Shown one piece after another: positions 7,697 through 17,271 of a DNA stretch of 45,023 nucleotides. The notes under the pieces were generated by a model. The model made no database searches, was not told the origin of the DNA, and saw nothing but the letters and a program-made list of their open reading frames with translations. The stretch covers positions 1 through 45,023 of the forward strand of contig CALVST010000014.1 in assembly GCA_944359365.1 (NCBI GenBank), written 5' to 3'. Position 1 is the first letter of the stretch. Each line of letters begins with the position of its first letter. The DNA comes from an uncultured Clostridia bacterium. GTDB lineage: Bacteria; Bacillota; Clostridia; Christensenellales; Borkfalkiaceae. Both the position numbers and the translations under genes were made by a program.

Positions 7697-8758
7697 TTAT
7701 GCCGTAGGTTCGGTATAATTCGCGCTCGTCAAAACATAGAGGAACGAACCCATCGCATACGAAAGATTGGTCGTAATGCGCAGCGGCAGGTTCCTGTATG
7801 TGTTCGCCGAGGCGTTCGAACTGCGGTTTGCGTAATCTACCGTGTGCGTTGTCCCCGTATTGTCGCCCGCGCCCGAACGCGAAAAGTTCACTACGCAAGT
7901 CGCTATCGTCTGTTCGCTCAGCGCCTGCCCGTTAAAGTTGAAGGAATAGGGCCTGTCTGCCACTTCCGAGCAGGAAAGCGTTACCGCCGCGCCGCCCGCC
8001 GCCGCGCTCACCGCGTTTACCGTGTGCGAGGTGTCCGCCGCAAAGGTCAGCCCTCTTCCCGCAAACATAAGCTGTTCGTTGTCGAATACAGAATAATCTT
8101 CCGTCAGCTTGGAAAAATTCCTTGTGCTGCTTTCAAACGAGCCTACGATCACGCGCTCGTTCGCGCCGTCCGCGTTTTCCGTCACCGTATCGGAGGTGTC
8201 CGCCATGGTGACGGTCGCGCCCGCCGCGTCCGTATTGTATACGATCGAAGTCGTATAGCTGTAGATCGCTATGTTGCCGCTCTGCAAGGGCGTGTGCGAA
8301 TATACTTGCGTACTGCTTTCGAGGGGCAGCGCCTCTTCGCTCGTGTCGCGGAACCATACCGTCGAGCGCACCGTGTCTGCGGGTACGCCCGAATCTCCGC
8401 CGAAGGCGTATACCACGTCGCCGTTTTGGTCCACGATGCTCGCGCTCACCGTCAGCACGCTGTCGATGCGGTACGCCTGATTCACGGTGAGGTCGTCCGA
8501 CGCGCGGTAATAGCTGTCCGCCTGCGTCGTTACCGTGTAAGTGCCGGAAACGTTCGCGTAGTACAAACCGTCGAAAGATTCGCCGTCCCGTTCATAGCGC
8601 ACGTCGTAGGTGAGCTGTTCGTAAAAACTGCTGTCGTACCCGCCCGACGTGTTCGTCTGCCAATTCCTGCCGAGCGAAACCGTAACGCGCGAAGAGCAAG
8701 CCGCAAAGGCAAATACGCACGCAAGGAGCGCGCATACCGCCGCCAATTTCTTTTTCAT
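7697..8758 (-). CDS. Secreted lipoprotein of unknown function
   Basis: The 353-residue product begins with a lysine-rich start and hydrophobic core ending in the lipobox FAAC, with Cys21 as the predicted lipidated residue. It should therefore be anchored to the outer face of the membrane. The rest is rich in Ser, Thr, Tyr and Asn with alternating hydrophobic residues, suggesting a beta-sheet domain, and contains no catalytic motif I recognise. It is a single-gene unit with its own promoter and terminator, divergent from addB. A ribosome-binding site (TGGAG) precedes the ATG. I do not assign a function. Confidence 0.85.
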   Translation of the reverse strand: MKKKLAAVCALLACVFAFAACSSRVTVSLGRNWQTNTSGGYDSSFYEQLTYDVRYERDGESFDGLYYANVSGTYTVTTQADSYYRASDDLTVNQAYRIDSVLTVSASIVDQNGDVVYAFGGDSGVPADTVRSTVWFRDTSEEALPLESSTQVYSHTPLQSGNIAIYSYTTSIVYNTDAAGATVTMADTSDTVTENADGANERVIVGSFESSTRNFSKLTEDYSVFDNEQLMFAGRGLTFAADTSHTVNAVSAAAGGAAVTLSCSEVADRPYSFNFNGQALSEQTIATCVVNFSRSGAGDNTGTTHTVDYANRSSNASANTYRNLPLRITTNLSYAMGSFLYVLTSANYTEPTA

Positions 8759-8797
8759 CGTATAAAAAACTCCATTCTATACAAAAGTATCCTTTAC

Positions 8798-8826
8798 AGT
8801 ATAGCACAAACGGGTGATTTTGTAAA
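8798..8826 (-). promoter_or_regulatory. Promoter of the lipoprotein gene
   Basis: On the minus strand TTTACA (8826-8821), a 17-base spacer and TATACT (8803-8798) lie about 40 bases ahead of the start codon. Confidence 0.65.
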
Positions 8827-8870
8827 AACAAAACAGGTGAAAATCAGTTAAAAAAACGAGAAAAATATGA

Positions 8871-8915
8871 TATACTTAAAATAATCTTACACGGCCGCCC
8901 GCTTTCGCGCGGGCG
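8871..8915 (+). promoter_or_regulatory. Possible addB promoter and leader hairpin
   Basis: TATACT at 8871-8876 is a fair -10 element but has no good -35. A GC-rich hairpin (CCGCCCGC with GCGGGCGG, about 8896-8914) ends at the addB Shine-Dalgarno (GGAAGGA) and could limit translation initiation. Confidence 0.35.
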
Positions 8916-8927
8916 GAAGGATGAACG

Positions 8928-11900
8928 ATGCAGGTAAAAATCATACTCGCGCCCACCGCGCAGGAGCTCGTGCAGTACTTGGCGTCCTTACCCGAAGAGG
9001 GCAGAACGGTCATCTTCTGCGAAGACAGGCTCACGCTCGAAGTCGAGCGCGCCGTGGCGCGCAAAAAGGGCGTCACGTTCGATACGTCCGTTACCACCTT
9101 CGCGCGGTTTTTGCGCGGCGCAAAGGGCAAAAAGGTGCTCTCCAAACAGGGTTCCGTTTTGGTGATAGGTTCGCTCGCCGCGAAAAACGCGGGCAAACTG
9201 CGCTGTTTCGGCAAAGATCCTGCGGGCGCCGCCCTCAAACTGTACGAAACGATCGCGCAGCTGCGCGCGGCGCTCGTAACGCCGGAAATGCTCGAAGATT
9301 CCGCGCGCGAAACGGAGGGGATGCTCGCCGAAAAGCTGGCGGACATCGCGCTCGTATACCGCGAATACCTCGCCTTTTTGGACGGCGGGTATCTCGACGA
9401 AAGCGGCGTGCTCGCCCTTTTGCCCGAGGCGATGGCGGGCAGGGAAAAGGGGATATGCGGCGCGCACGCGGTCTTCGCGGGGTTTGCCTCCTTTACGCGC
9501 CAGGCTTCGGCGGGCATCGCCGCGGCGGTCGGCGCGGCAAAGTCGGTCACGGGCGTGTTTTTCGGCGGCAAAGAGGATATTTATACGATGGAGGCGGCGC
9601 GCGCCTTCGAAAAATACTGCCGCGCGGCGGGTGCGGAGTGCGTATACGAATACCTGCCTTCCCTGCTCCCGCCCGAGGCGGATAAACTGCGCGCGGGCGC
9701 GTTCGGCGCGGAGCGCGGCGAACCGCTCGAAACGGGCGCGGTGCACATTTACGAGGCGGCGGACGCGGACGACGAGCTGACTTTCATCGCCGCCATGATC
9801 AAAAAGGAAGTGTTCGGCGGCTTGCGCTACGGCGACATCGCACTTTTAACGGATCCGAAAGAATATGCCGTGCCCCTCGAAAAGATCTTTACCGAATACA
9901 ATATACCGTACTTTTCCGACGTAAAAAAGAGCGCGGCGGAACACCCGCTGTGCCGCTTTCTCGTCGGTTGGCTGCGCGTTTTGTCCGAAGGGTTCTCGCC
10001 CGAAGAGGTGTACGCCTTCATCGGCAGCGAATTTTTTGCCGAGCCGCACGCCTCGCGCGATATTTACCGGAACTATCTGCTGCATTACGCCAATTTCCGC
10101 GGCGGCGTAAAAAAGGAGATCTCTCCCTCTGCGGGAAGGGACACCATGCTGCTCACCTCACTCCGCGCAAAGTTTTTGTCCGCGTTCGAAGGGGTGAGCG
10201 CGTCGGGCACGGTGGCGGGGTATTGCGCGCGCCTGCGCTCGCTCATGCAGGGGTTCGGCGCAAAAGAGGTGCAGGATTCCCTTTCGAAGGCGCTCTGCGA
10301 GGCGGGTTTCGCGGCGGAGGGCGAATTTATGACGCGCGGGGCGGAAACTGCGGAAAAGGTGCTCGCCGAGGCGGAATTATTGGGCGCGGGCACGCCCGTC
10401 CGCGCGGAAGAGTTCGCGTCCGTTTTGTCGGAAAGTTTTAAGAGCGTGGAAATTTCCCTCATCCCGCAGACGCTCGACAGCGTTTTCGTGGGCAGTTATG
10501 CGGAGAGCAAAAAGACGGCGGCGAAGGTGCTGTTCTGTTCCCGCCTCACCTCCGACGTGCCGCCCGCGGGCGCGGATACGGCGCTCATCACCGACAGAGA
10601 TATAGACCGCCTGCGCGCGCTGAAAGTGGAAATAGAGCCGAAAATGCGCGAGGTGAACGCCCGCGCCGCCGAAAACGCCGCGCTCGCCCTTTCGGGGTTC
10701 ACGCAGAGGGTGTACCTTTCCTATCCGCTTTCGGCGGCGGGAAAAGAGTGCAAGCGGAGCGAGGCGATCGACTTTGCCCGCGCCGCGTTCACGCGCGCAG
10801 GCAGGCCGCTCGGCGTGCTCAGCCGCGGCGCCCTCGAACGCGCCGAACGCACGGACGCGGCTGCATATACGCGCTATCTTGCCTGCGTTGCGAGCGAAAA
10901 GATCCCCGCGCTCCGTCAGATCCTAACCCGTGCGGACGATTATAGGCGCGGAAGGAGCGATTTTTCCGCCCACTCCGGGCTGTATGCCGCTTTGAAAGAG
11001 CGCGGCGAAGATGCGGGCAGGGCGCTCTTTGCCGAGCCTGCGCCGAAGTTCGTGCCGTCTGCGGGCGCGCTCGTGTTCCGCGGCAAAAATACCGCCGCGC
11101 CCACCCTCGCGGAGGGGTACTTCAACTGCCCTTACCGCAATTTTGCCGAGCGGGGGCTCGCGCTCAAAGAGCGCGAAGAGCGCAGCGTGCGCCCCGCCGA
11201 TACGGGGAACTTCATGCACGACGTGCTCAAAGATCTCGCGGAAAACATAGACGGGCTGCACGGCGAACGCGACTGCGCCGCTTTCCTGCGCGAAAGGGCG
11301 GAAGCGCTTCTCGAAAAGCCGCCTTATTCGTACATGAAGGACACGAAAACGGGGGGCTTTTCCGCCGCGGCGCTGGCAAACGAGGCGGTCATGGTGGGGC
11401 TGAACGTGTGCGAACAGCTGAAAAATTCGGAATTTTCCGTGTTGGGCGCAGAAAAAACTTTCGGGTACCCCGATTCGCCCTTTCCGCCCGTCGTGCTCGA
11501 ATCGGGCGAAAACTATATGCGGCTTGCGGGAAAGATAGACCGCGTAGATCGCGCGGGCGATTGGGTGCGCGTCGTCGATTATAAGACGGGCAGTTTCGAA
11601 GTGAGCGCGAAAAGTTACTATACGGGCAGGAAATTACAGCTCGAACTGTACCTTTACGCCGCGTCGAGAGGGGCAAAGCCCGCGGGCGCCTATTACTTCC
11701 CCGCGCGCGCCGCGTTCAGCGGCGAAGATAAGGACAGCCCTTTCCGCATGCAGGGCTATACCGTCGGGAGCGACGAAGTCGTCGCCCTCAGCGAAAAGGG
11801 GATAGAACCGGGTAACAAGAGCCGCTATATCGACGCGTATTTCGGAAAAAAGAACAAAAAGGCGATGAGCGAAGAGGATTTCGAAGATTTTATGGAATAC

Positions 11901-12089
11901 TCGGTGCTCGCCGCGCGCGGGTTCGTGCGGGAAACGCGCGCGGGGTGCATCGCGCCGTCGCCCTATGCGGGCGCCTGCGACTACTGCCCCTACGGCGGGG
12001 TGTGCGGCTTTGACGGCGTCCCCCGCGAAGTGGGGCAGACGGACTATGCCGATATCGTGAACGCCGTCAGAAGGAGAAAGGGAAAATGA
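8928..12089 (+). CDS. addB: AddB subunit of the AddAB helicase-nuclease
   Basis: AddB works with AddA to process double-strand breaks for recombination. The 1053-residue protein has the C-terminal RecB-type nuclease motif VVDYKTG (Asp884, Lys886) and the four cysteines that bind an iron-sulfur cluster in this family: Cys734 in FNCPYRNF, and Cys1017, Cys1020 and Cys1026 (C-x2-C-x5-C) near the end. The N-terminus starts ILAPTAQELVQYL and lacks the GxxGxGKT Walker A seen in characterised Bacillus AddB, so it is probably not an ATPase. Its stop overlaps the addA start by 4 bases (ATGA). Confidence 0.92.
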   Translation: MQVKIILAPTAQELVQYLASLPEEGRTVIFCEDRLTLEVERAVARKKGVTFDTSVTTFARFLRGAKGKKVLSKQGSVLVIGSLAAKNAGKLRCFGKDPAGAALKLYETIAQLRAALVTPEMLEDSARETEGMLAEKLADIALVYREYLAFLDGGYLDESGVLALLPEAMAGREKGICGAHAVFAGFASFTRQASAGIAAAVGAAKSVTGVFFGGKEDIYTMEAARAFEKYCRAAGAECVYEYLPSLLPPEADKLRAGAFGAERGEPLETGAVHIYEAADADDELTFIAAMIKKEVFGGLRYGDIALLTDPKEYAVPLEKIFTEYNIPYFSDVKKSAAEHPLCRFLVGWLRVLSEGFSPEEVYAFIGSEFFAEPHASRDIYRNYLLHYANFRGGVKKEISPSAGRDTMLLTSLRAKFLSAFEGVSASGTVAGYCARLRSLMQGFGAKEVQDSLSKALCEAGFAAEGEFMTRGAETAEKVLAEAELLGAGTPVRAEEFASVLSESFKSVEISLIPQTLDSVFVGSYAESKKTAAKVLFCSRLTSDVPPAGADTALITDRDIDRLRALKVEIEPKMREVNARAAENAALALSGFTQRVYLSYPLSAAGKECKRSEAIDFARAAFTRAGRPLGVLSRGALERAERTDAAAYTRYLACVASEKIPALRQILTRADDYRRGRSDFSAHSGLYAALKERGEDAGRALFAEPAPKFVPSAGALVFRGKNTAAPTLAEGYFNCPYRNFAERGLALKEREERSVRPADTGNFMHDVLKDLAENIDGLHGERDCAAFLRERAEALLEKPPYSYMKDTKTGGFSAAALANEAVMVGLNVCEQLKNSEFSVLGAEKTFGYPDSPFPPVVLESGENYMRLAGKIDRVDRAGDWVRVVDYKTGSFEVSAKSYYTGRKLQLELYLYAASRGAKPAGAYYFPARAAFSGEDKDSPFRMQGYTVGSDEVVALSEKGIEPGNKSRYIDAYFGKKNKKAMSEEDFEDFMEYSVLAARGFVRETRAGCIAPSPYAGACDYCPYGGVCGFDGVPREVGQTDYADIVNAVRRRKGK

Positions 12090-15000
12090 GCGGAAGGATA
12101 CCCACGCCCGAACAGAGGGCGGCAATAGAGGCGGAAGGGCAGGTGCTCGTTTCCGCGTCCGCGGGGAGCGGCAAGACCTTCGTCATGGTCGAAAAGATCA
12201 TTTCCCTCGTGCTTTCGGGGCGGGCGGAAACTTCGTCCGTGCTCGCAGTCACATTTACCAACCTTGCGGCGGCGGAGATGAAGGAGCGGCTGAAAAAGGC
12301 GCTGATCGCCCGCATCAACGAGGAGGGCGACCTTTCCCGCCGCCGTTTTTTGAAGGATCAGCTCTTTGCGGTGAACACCGCCGATATCTGCACCCTGCAT
12401 TCCTTCTGCGCGAACGTCATACGCCGCTATTTTTACCGCACGGACGCGGACGGCAGTTTCCGCGTTGCGGAAGAGGCGGAGGCGGCAAAGCTCAAAACCC
12501 GCGCCACGGAAACGCTCTTTGAAAGCAAATTGGAAGAGGGCGACGCGGATTTTGCCCTCCTTTCCCGCGCGTTTGCGGGCAGCCGCGGTTTTTCGAGGTT
12601 GGCGAACATACTTTCCGATGCGTACGAAAAGGCGGTTTCGCGCGCCGATTACAGGCAGTTTTTGGAAAGCATACCCGCAATGTACACGGAAGAAGGCTTT
12701 TCCCGCCTTGCAGACGAAATGCTCGCACCCGTAAAGGCGCGGGCGGGCAGGCTGCTCGAAGAGGCGTGCCGCGCGGCGGAGGACGCCCTTCCCTTTATAG
12801 AGAAAGGGCTGATGAGCAAAAAGCACGCCGAGTACTGCGATGCGCGCGCGGCTTTTGCGCGCGCCGTTGCGGGCGCGCCCGACCTGTTTTCCGCCGCGGC
12901 AGCGGCGCAGGGCGCGGCGTTCCCTTCTAAACCGCCCAACACGAAATTGAAGGCTGCGGGGCGGGAAGACGCGCTCGCATTAGACGGGCGGATGGCTGCG
13001 CTCAAAGAGTACGCCGACGATATCAGGCAATCGCTCGAAGGGTTGGAAGACGAGGCCGCGCTCAAAGAGGGATTTTACGCCTCGGGCGAGCTTGCGGGGG
13101 CGCTTTCCCGCCTGATCCTCGCCTTCGACGAGAAGTATACCCGGCTGAAAAGGCGGGCGGGCGTGCTCGATTTTTCCGACCTCGAACACAAGAGCCTCGC
13201 CCTTTTGCGCATCCCCGATGTGGGGAAAGAGGTGCGCGGCAGGTATTCGCACGTCTTTGTGGACGAATATCAGGACGTAAACCCCGCGCAGGAAGAGATA
13301 CTTTCCCTCGTTTCCGGCAAAAACGTGTTCATGGTCGGCGACGCAAAGCAGTCTATATACGGTTTCCGCGGCTGCAGTGCGGCGTTTTTCACCGATAAAT
13401 ACGAAAAGTTCAAGGCGGACGGGCGCGCGCTCGAGCTGAACGGCAATTTCCGCACCGCCGACGCCGTCCTCGATGCGGTCAACCGCATATTTTCCGCCGC
13501 AATGACGCGCGAAACCTGTTCGATAGATTATGCCGCCACGTCCGTGATGCGCGGCGGCGGGCTGTATCCGGAAGGCGCGGGCAGGGTGCGCTACGATCTT
13601 CTTCCCGATAAGGAGAAGAAAGAGAAGGAGGCGCCCGAAATTTATTCGGTCGCCGCCCACCTCGAAGGCGGGGAAGAAGAGGAGAGCCGCGAAGGCGCGA
13701 AGATCGCCGCGATCATCGCGGAAGAGCTGTCCGCGCCCCGTTTCGACGCCGCGGAAGGGAAGTTCGTACAGACGGAATTCAAGGACATAGCCGTGCTCAC
13801 GCGCGGCAAAACGGCAAAGGCGGAGCGCATCATTTCCGAGCTCGTCAAGCGCGGCGTGCCCGTCGCCTCTTCCGCCGAGTACAACATCTGCGACTACGCC
13901 GAAGTCAAAACGATGATCGAGATCCTCAAATATATCGACAACGCCGCGCAGGACATTCCGCTCGCCGCCGCGCTCAGGAGCGCCGTCGGGGGCGTTTGCG
14001 ACGAGGAACTCGCCAAAATACGCGCGTCCTGTTCGCAGTATATCTCGAAATTGCCCGAAAACGGCGGCTCGCGGGAAGATCTGCCCTTTTACGTCGCCTG
14101 CGCCGAATATGCGCGCACGGGCACCGACGCGCTCGCGGAAAAACTGAAAAAGTTCTTTTCCCTCGCGGAAAAGTATCGCCTTCTCGCCTCGGTGAAGAGC
14201 GCCGCCGAGATCATGGCGGGGCTGCTTTCGGAAACCGATCTACAGATATCCCTGCTTTCCATGCCGTGCGGCGCCGAGCGGCTCTCGCGCGTGATGCGCC
14301 TCATCGCGGAGGCGGGCACGCTTACGGTGCCGGAATTTCTCGACAAGCTGAAAGCGGGCGGCTATAAGGTCGGCTACTCGGAGAGCGGCGGCGAGAACGC
14401 CGTAAAGGTGATGACCATGCACGCCTCGAAGGGCTTGGAATTTCCCGTCGTCATCGTCGCCGGCATGAACGACCGATTTTCCGTTGAAGACATGAAGGGA
14501 GATTTCCTTTTCGATGAAGAGTGGGGATTCGCCCCCTGCGCCTACGACTTCGATGCCTTTCGGCTGAAAGACACCATTTTGCGCCGCGCGGTGCGCGCGA
14601 GGCTTACGAAAAAGCGCGCGGAAGACGAAATGCGCCTTTTATACGTTGCCGCCACCCGTGCGCAGTTCAGCCTGCATTTCGTGTTTTCCGAAAGAAAACC
14701 GTTCGATATTTACCGCGTGCCCGAGGCGGGCTGTTTTGCGGACTTCATCGATTTTGACCGCTGCGATTACTTCGCGGAAGGGGAGGATGCGCCCCTGCCC
14801 GCCTATTCGCCGCGCACGCTCGTTCTCGGCGAGCCTGACGAAGAGGCGAAACGGGAAGTGCTCAGGCGCTACCGCGCGCCCTATCCGCATGCGGAAAGCC
14901 TTTCCCTTCCCGTCAAAACGAGCGCTACGGAAATATTGAAGTCGTTCGGCAAAATTGCCGAGCCCTATTATCCCGCGGCAAAACTTATGCAAGAGGAACC

Positions 15001-15499
15001 GCTTGCCGCCGCCGATACCGCAACGGGCACTGCGTACCACGCATTTTTGGAACTTGCAGACTTTTTCGCGAAGGATAAAGGTGCGGAAACGGCGCGCGTA
15101 TTGTCCGCCCTCTTCGAAAGCGCGCCCGAACTTGCCGCGTTGATAGACGCCGAAAAGGCGGCGGATATCCTTTCCATGCCCGTATTCGAAGAGCTGCGCG
15201 GGTTTACGCTCAGCCGCGAAAGGGAATTTTTGATGAGCGCGCCCGCCTGCGAGCTGTACGGAACCGCTTGCAAAGACGAGATCCTCGTGCAGGGCGCGAT
15301 AGACCTGATGGCGGTAAAGGGTGAAGAATGCATCCTTGTGGACTATAAGTACTCCTCTCATGACGCGGAGCGTTTGAAAAAGGACTATGCGCCCCAGCTG
15401 AAAGTGTACGCGGCTGCGGCAAAGCGCGCGGCGGGCGTGAAGAACGTGCGGGCATACATCGTCGGTATTTTGCGCGGCGAATGGGTGCGGGTGCTGTAA
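12086..15499 (+). CDS. addA: AddA subunit: UvrD-like helicase and RecB-family nuclease
   Basis: AddA is the motor and second nuclease of AddAB. The 1137-residue protein has Walker A SASAGSGKT (Lys30), TLHSFCANVIRR, the DExx box VDEYQD (residues 392-397), VGDAKQSIYGFRG (motif III), VMTMHASKGLEFPVVIVAG (motif V region) and LLYVAATRAQ (motif VI). The C-terminal nuclease carries GAIDLM (Asp1073) and LVDYKYS (Asp1086, Lys1088). All catalytic motifs look intact. It is translationally coupled to addB by the ATGA overlap. Confidence 0.96.
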   Translation: MSGRIPTPEQRAAIEAEGQVLVSASAGSGKTFVMVEKIISLVLSGRAETSSVLAVTFTNLAAAEMKERLKKALIARINEEGDLSRRRFLKDQLFAVNTADICTLHSFCANVIRRYFYRTDADGSFRVAEEAEAAKLKTRATETLFESKLEEGDADFALLSRAFAGSRGFSRLANILSDAYEKAVSRADYRQFLESIPAMYTEEGFSRLADEMLAPVKARAGRLLEEACRAAEDALPFIEKGLMSKKHAEYCDARAAFARAVAGAPDLFSAAAAAQGAAFPSKPPNTKLKAAGREDALALDGRMAALKEYADDIRQSLEGLEDEAALKEGFYASGELAGALSRLILAFDEKYTRLKRRAGVLDFSDLEHKSLALLRIPDVGKEVRGRYSHVFVDEYQDVNPAQEEILSLVSGKNVFMVGDAKQSIYGFRGCSAAFFTDKYEKFKADGRALELNGNFRTADAVLDAVNRIFSAAMTRETCSIDYAATSVMRGGGLYPEGAGRVRYDLLPDKEKKEKEAPEIYSVAAHLEGGEEEESREGAKIAAIIAEELSAPRFDAAEGKFVQTEFKDIAVLTRGKTAKAERIISELVKRGVPVASSAEYNICDYAEVKTMIEILKYIDNAAQDIPLAAALRSAVGGVCDEELAKIRASCSQYISKLPENGGSREDLPFYVACAEYARTGTDALAEKLKKFFSLAEKYRLLASVKSAAEIMAGLLSETDLQISLLSMPCGAERLSRVMRLIAEAGTLTVPEFLDKLKAGGYKVGYSESGGENAVKVMTMHASKGLEFPVVIVAGMNDRFSVEDMKGDFLFDEEWGFAPCAYDFDAFRLKDTILRRAVRARLTKKRAEDEMRLLYVAATRAQFSLHFVFSERKPFDIYRVPEAGCFADFIDFDRCDYFAEGEDAPLPAYSPRTLVLGEPDEEAKREVLRRYRAPYPHAESLSLPVKTSATEILKSFGKIAEPYYPAAKLMQEEPLAAADTATGTAYHAFLELADFFAKDKGAETARVLSALFESAPELAALIDAEKAADILSMPVFEELRGFTLSREREFLMSAPACELYGTACKDEILVQGAIDLMAVKGEECILVDYKYSSHDAERLKKDYAPQLKVYAAAAKRAAGVKNVRAYIVGILRGEWVRVL

Positions 15500-15611
15500 C
15501 GTTTATAAAGGATCGGGCAAGGGCGGTGCACTTTGCAGAGTGCGCCGCGCGCCTGCCGCAAAGCGGATATTTGGCGCATTTCGCCCCGATATTGCAAAAA
15601 AAGACAAAGCT

Positions 15612-15665
15612 CCCCGAAATTTTTTACCGCAAAAGGGCTATAATTGCGACAGCAGAATTTCGGGG
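15612..15665 (+). promoter_or_regulatory. -10 element inside a 10-bp inverted repeat
   Basis: CCCCGAAATT (15612-15621) and AATTTCGGGG (15656-15665) are exact complements 34 bases apart, with TATAAT at 15639-15644 between them. The right arm covers the likely ribosome-binding site of the next gene. No good -35 is visible. Confidence 0.4.
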
Positions 15666-15675
15666 TGCTTTTTAT

Positions 15676-16425
15676 ATGGAAACATTTTTTTCTCGCGCGG
15701 CTGACTTTTTGAACGGCATTGTTTCGCCTGTAAAGGACGCCGTATATCTCGCGCTGCTCTTTGCGCCTTTGGCGGCGGCAGGCATCGCGGCGATCGCCTG
15801 CGCCTGCAATAAAAAACTGCGGGCGCGCTCAAAAAATTGGTTTTTGTACCTTTCGTGCGCCTTTTGCCCGTTTGCCGCCGCGTTCGGCGTGCTCTCTTAC
15901 GGCGGCGCCGCGCTGTACGCCGCGGCGCTTGCGATGGCGATGTTTGCGCCCTGCCTTGCGGCATATGGCGCGCTCTGCCTGTTCGGCAGGCAAAAGCGCG
16001 TAAAGATCTCTAAGAAGAAGCGCCGCGCGCTTTCCGATATCGGCGAAGAAGAAGTGCTGCCCGACGACGAAAAACAGGACGCTAAAGGTGAAATGCTGCC
16101 GGAAAGCGGAGATATGAAGGCGAATAAGGTGCCTTTCGGCGCGTTCGGGGGAGCGCAGAAGCCCCGCCTCGTGCGCTGTTTCGGGGAACCCGATGCTCAA
16201 ACACAGGCGCATCCGATCAAAGACGTCCGCCTCGATTACGTCCTTTCCGTTGCGCAGCGGCTGAAAGACATGCCGCTCGGCGCGGGCGACAGGTTGGAGG
16301 CGGAAAAAATGGAAGAACTTTTGCGCATTTACCGCGACAAGGGTACGCTCACGCCCGCCGAGGGCGAAACGCTCAACGATATACTCGCCGCACTCTTGAA
16401 AATGATGGCAAAATACGACGTATAA
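15676..16425 (+). CDS. Membrane protein of unknown function
   Basis: From the ATG at 15676 the product is 249 residues. The first ~95 residues hold two or three hydrophobic segments separated by short basic loops (for example CNKKLRARSKNW). A charged cytoplasmic tail follows, with KRVKISKKKRRALSDIGEEE and a helical C-terminal stretch of about 70 residues. An in-frame ATG at 15481 lies inside addA and has no ribosome-binding site, so the later start is preferred (GGGG 11 bases upstream). I do not recognise a family. It may be read from its own promoter or by read-through from addA. Confidence 0.7.
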   Translation: METFFSRAADFLNGIVSPVKDAVYLALLFAPLAAAGIAAIACACNKKLRARSKNWFLYLSCAFCPFAAAFGVLSYGGAALYAAALAMAMFAPCLAAYGALCLFGRQKRVKISKKKRRALSDIGEEEVLPDDEKQDAKGEMLPESGDMKANKVPFGAFGGAQKPRLVRCFGEPDAQTQAHPIKDVRLDYVLSVAQRLKDMPLGAGDRLEAEKMEELLRIYRDKGTLTPAEGETLNDILAALLKMMAKYDV

Positions 16426-16476
16426 AACAAAACGGAGCCTTTTCGGACAAGAAAAATAGCAAGCAATACAATAATT

Positions 16477-16514
16477 CCGCCCGCGCGGCACTGCCGCGCG
16501 GGCGGTTTCGTTTT
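16477..16514 (+). terminator. Terminator after the 15676 gene
   Basis: CCGCCCGCGCGGC and GCCGCGCGGGCGG form a 13-bp stem around ACT, followed by TTTCGTTTT. Confidence 0.85.
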
Positions 16515-16608
16515 ACAACATATCTGCACATCGGTTCGGGCGAAAGATCAAAAAGGACGACACATATCCGCGATTTGCCGACATTTTTTACCGGAATCAG
16601 AAAGATAC

Positions 16609-16678
16609 CGATATTTTATCTGTTTATTCTGTTGCAATTTTTTCATAAAGGCGGTATAATTATTGTGATAAAATATCG
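16609..16678 (+). promoter_or_regulatory. Strong promoter flanked by two GATA-N3-TATC operator-like sites
   Basis: TTGCAA (16632-16637), 17 bases and TATAAT (16655-16660) form a near-consensus promoter for the secretion cluster. CGATATTTTATC (16609-16620) and its exact inverse GATAAAATATCG (16667-16678) flank it. Each arm is itself a GATA-NNN-TATC dyad, and the downstream one falls on the expected transcription start. This is a classical repressor layout: one site at about +1 and one near -50. Confidence 0.65.
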
Positions 16679-16749
16679 ACAGAATCGTTAAAAATCATCA
16701 CACAATGCCGCAAAGCGGCGGAAATGGCAAAGTACCGGGAGGAGCGCAG

Positions 16750-17223
16750 ATGAAAAAAGCCGCCTTGATCGTCATATCGCTGGTGCTTGCAGGCATGATC
16801 GCGCTGTCGGTCGTGCTTATCGTGCAGGCAGTCCGTTCCGACGGCGACGTTATCCGCATACAGACGGACGGCGGCACTGCCGAGGAGAGCGCATTCCGCG
16901 TAGAAGGGATGCTCCCCGGCGATTCTGCGACGCGCACATATATCGTCGGGTGCGGCGAGGGCGGCACGCTCACCGTAACGTTCGAGGCGGGCGGCGAGGC
17001 GGGGCTTTTGCCCTATGTTACCGCGCGCGTGGAGATCGGCGGGGAAGAACGGTTCAGCGGCGCGCTGCAAGATTTGATAGGTTCGCCGCTGGTATGTCCC
17101 GCTTCGGGCGATACATACGTTACGGTGGAATATGGGCTGCCGCTCGGCGTTGGGAACGAGGCGCAGGGCGCGGCGCTCGATCTGAAACTGTCTTTTGCGT
17201 TTACGAACGAAAAAGAGTCATAA
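16750..17223 (+). CDS. Small membrane-anchored companion protein of the TasA-like cluster
   Basis: From the ATG at 16750 (GGGAGGAG upstream) the product is 157 residues, with one N-terminal membrane segment (about residues 4-26) and an exported domain. That domain has MLPGDSATRTYIV and alternating beta-strand patterns (GGTLTVTFEAG, TYVTVEYGLPL). The LPGD-type motif followed by beta-strands resembles the camelysin/TasA fold, but the AxFSD-type motif at the mature N-terminus is missing, so membership is inference. It is the first gene after the strong promoter. An in-frame ATG at 16705 lacks a ribosome-binding site. Confidence 0.65.
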   Translation: MKKAALIVISLVLAGMIALSVVLIVQAVRSDGDVIRIQTDGGTAEESAFRVEGMLPGDSATRTYIVGCGEGGTLTVTFEAGGEAGLLPYVTARVEIGGEERFSGALQDLIGSPLVCPASGDTYVTVEYGLPLGVGNEAQGAALDLKLSFAFTNEKES

Positions 17224-17271
17224 ATACAGGCGTTTCGCCTGCCGATATGAATAATTCAGGAGGAAGAAGAG

